Below the pieces are notes generated by a model. That model had not been told where the DNA came from. It did no database searches and worked only from the letters and a program-made list of their open reading frames with translations. Positions 63,973 to 64,000 of a stretch of 64,000 nt of DNA are shown here, piece after piece; the first letter of the stretch is position 1, and every line of letters starts with the position of its first letter. The DNA is taken from assembly GCF_013370205.1 (NCBI RefSeq), contig NZ_JABWGV010000001.1, forward strand, positions 744,001 through 808,000, written 5' to 3'. The position numbers and the translations under genes were made by a program. Origin of the DNA: Qipengyuania atrilutea (lineage in GTDB: Bacteria; Pseudomonadota; Alphaproteobacteria; Sphingomonadales; Sphingomonadaceae).

Positions 63973-64000
63973 TGTGATACCTCTCAATCTGCTATTGAGA

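Overview
The window looks like a chromosomal segment from an aerobic alphaproteobacterium of the Sphingomonadales, most likely the Erythrobacteraceae. The supporting signs are roughly 60-65% GC in the core genes, a MucR/Ros zinc-finger regulator next to fur, a PEPxxWA-type C-terminal sorting signal, an ALAS-type (C4) hemA, a class II DAHP synthase, and the tsaB-rimI-mucR-fur-plsC and miaB-phoH-ybeY-corC gene sets. I saw no tRNA, rRNA, CRISPR array, insertion sequence or prophage. The family assignment is inference from gene content.

Layout. 1-2.4 kb: a low-GC accessory edge carrying an OLD-like ATPase/TOPRIM gene, then a 613-base gene-free stretch with four 21-bp phased repeats and one copy of a dispersed motif. 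2.4-6.7 kb: Tad/Flp pilus minor proteins (TadE and TadG types), a LysR regulator and apaG. 6.7-13.5 kb: metZ, a small membrane protein, a convergent glycosyltransferase pair (GT39 and GT2-GtrA), leuB, recO, ubiK and tspO. 13.6-19.2 kb: gor, an RhlE-type helicase, an SGNH-like exported protein and pgi. 19.3-21.7 kb: the lepB-rnc-era operon. 21.7-23.4 kb: a lower-GC patch with two unfamiliar envelope proteins and a 45-residue helix-turn-helix-like gene overlapping topA. 23.4-30.6 kb: topA, dprA, plsY, murI, hemA and mgtC.

30.7-35.4 kb: a polyamine cluster (carboxynorspermidine synthase, a lipoprotein, a macro-domain protein, nspC, then an ornithine/lysine decarboxylase), with the first four genes chained by one-base overlaps. 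35.6-38.5 kb: threonine dehydratase, two MAPEG proteins and trxB. 38.6-43.3 kb: a trehalose operon (otsB, a GH15 glycosidase, otsA) followed by a protein phosphatase. 43.4-51 kb: a retropepsin-like protease, ergothioneine genes egtB-egtD, a class II DAHP synthase and a large M16 peptidase. 51.1-55.5 kb: nfuA, a RutE-like reductase, tsaB, rimI, mucR, fur and plsC. 55.4-62.2 kb: a LysR gene, then corC, ybeY, phoH and miaB on the minus strand, with a DnaJ-domain gene and a PEP-CTERM gene between phoH and ybeY. 62.3-64 kb: a coupled DUF1989 / YqcI-YcgG pair and a small unknown gene.

Most of the window is housekeeping. The parts most worth a second look are the OLD-like gene with its bordering repeat block, the 15-bp direct-repeat motif found at three distant sites, the lipoprotein and macro-domain genes inside the polyamine operon, the low-GC patch beside topA, and the DUF1989 / heme N-oxygenase-like pair. 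I did not find a clearly new multi-gene system. The left edge cuts off whatever follows the OLD-like gene, which is where a partner gene would be.
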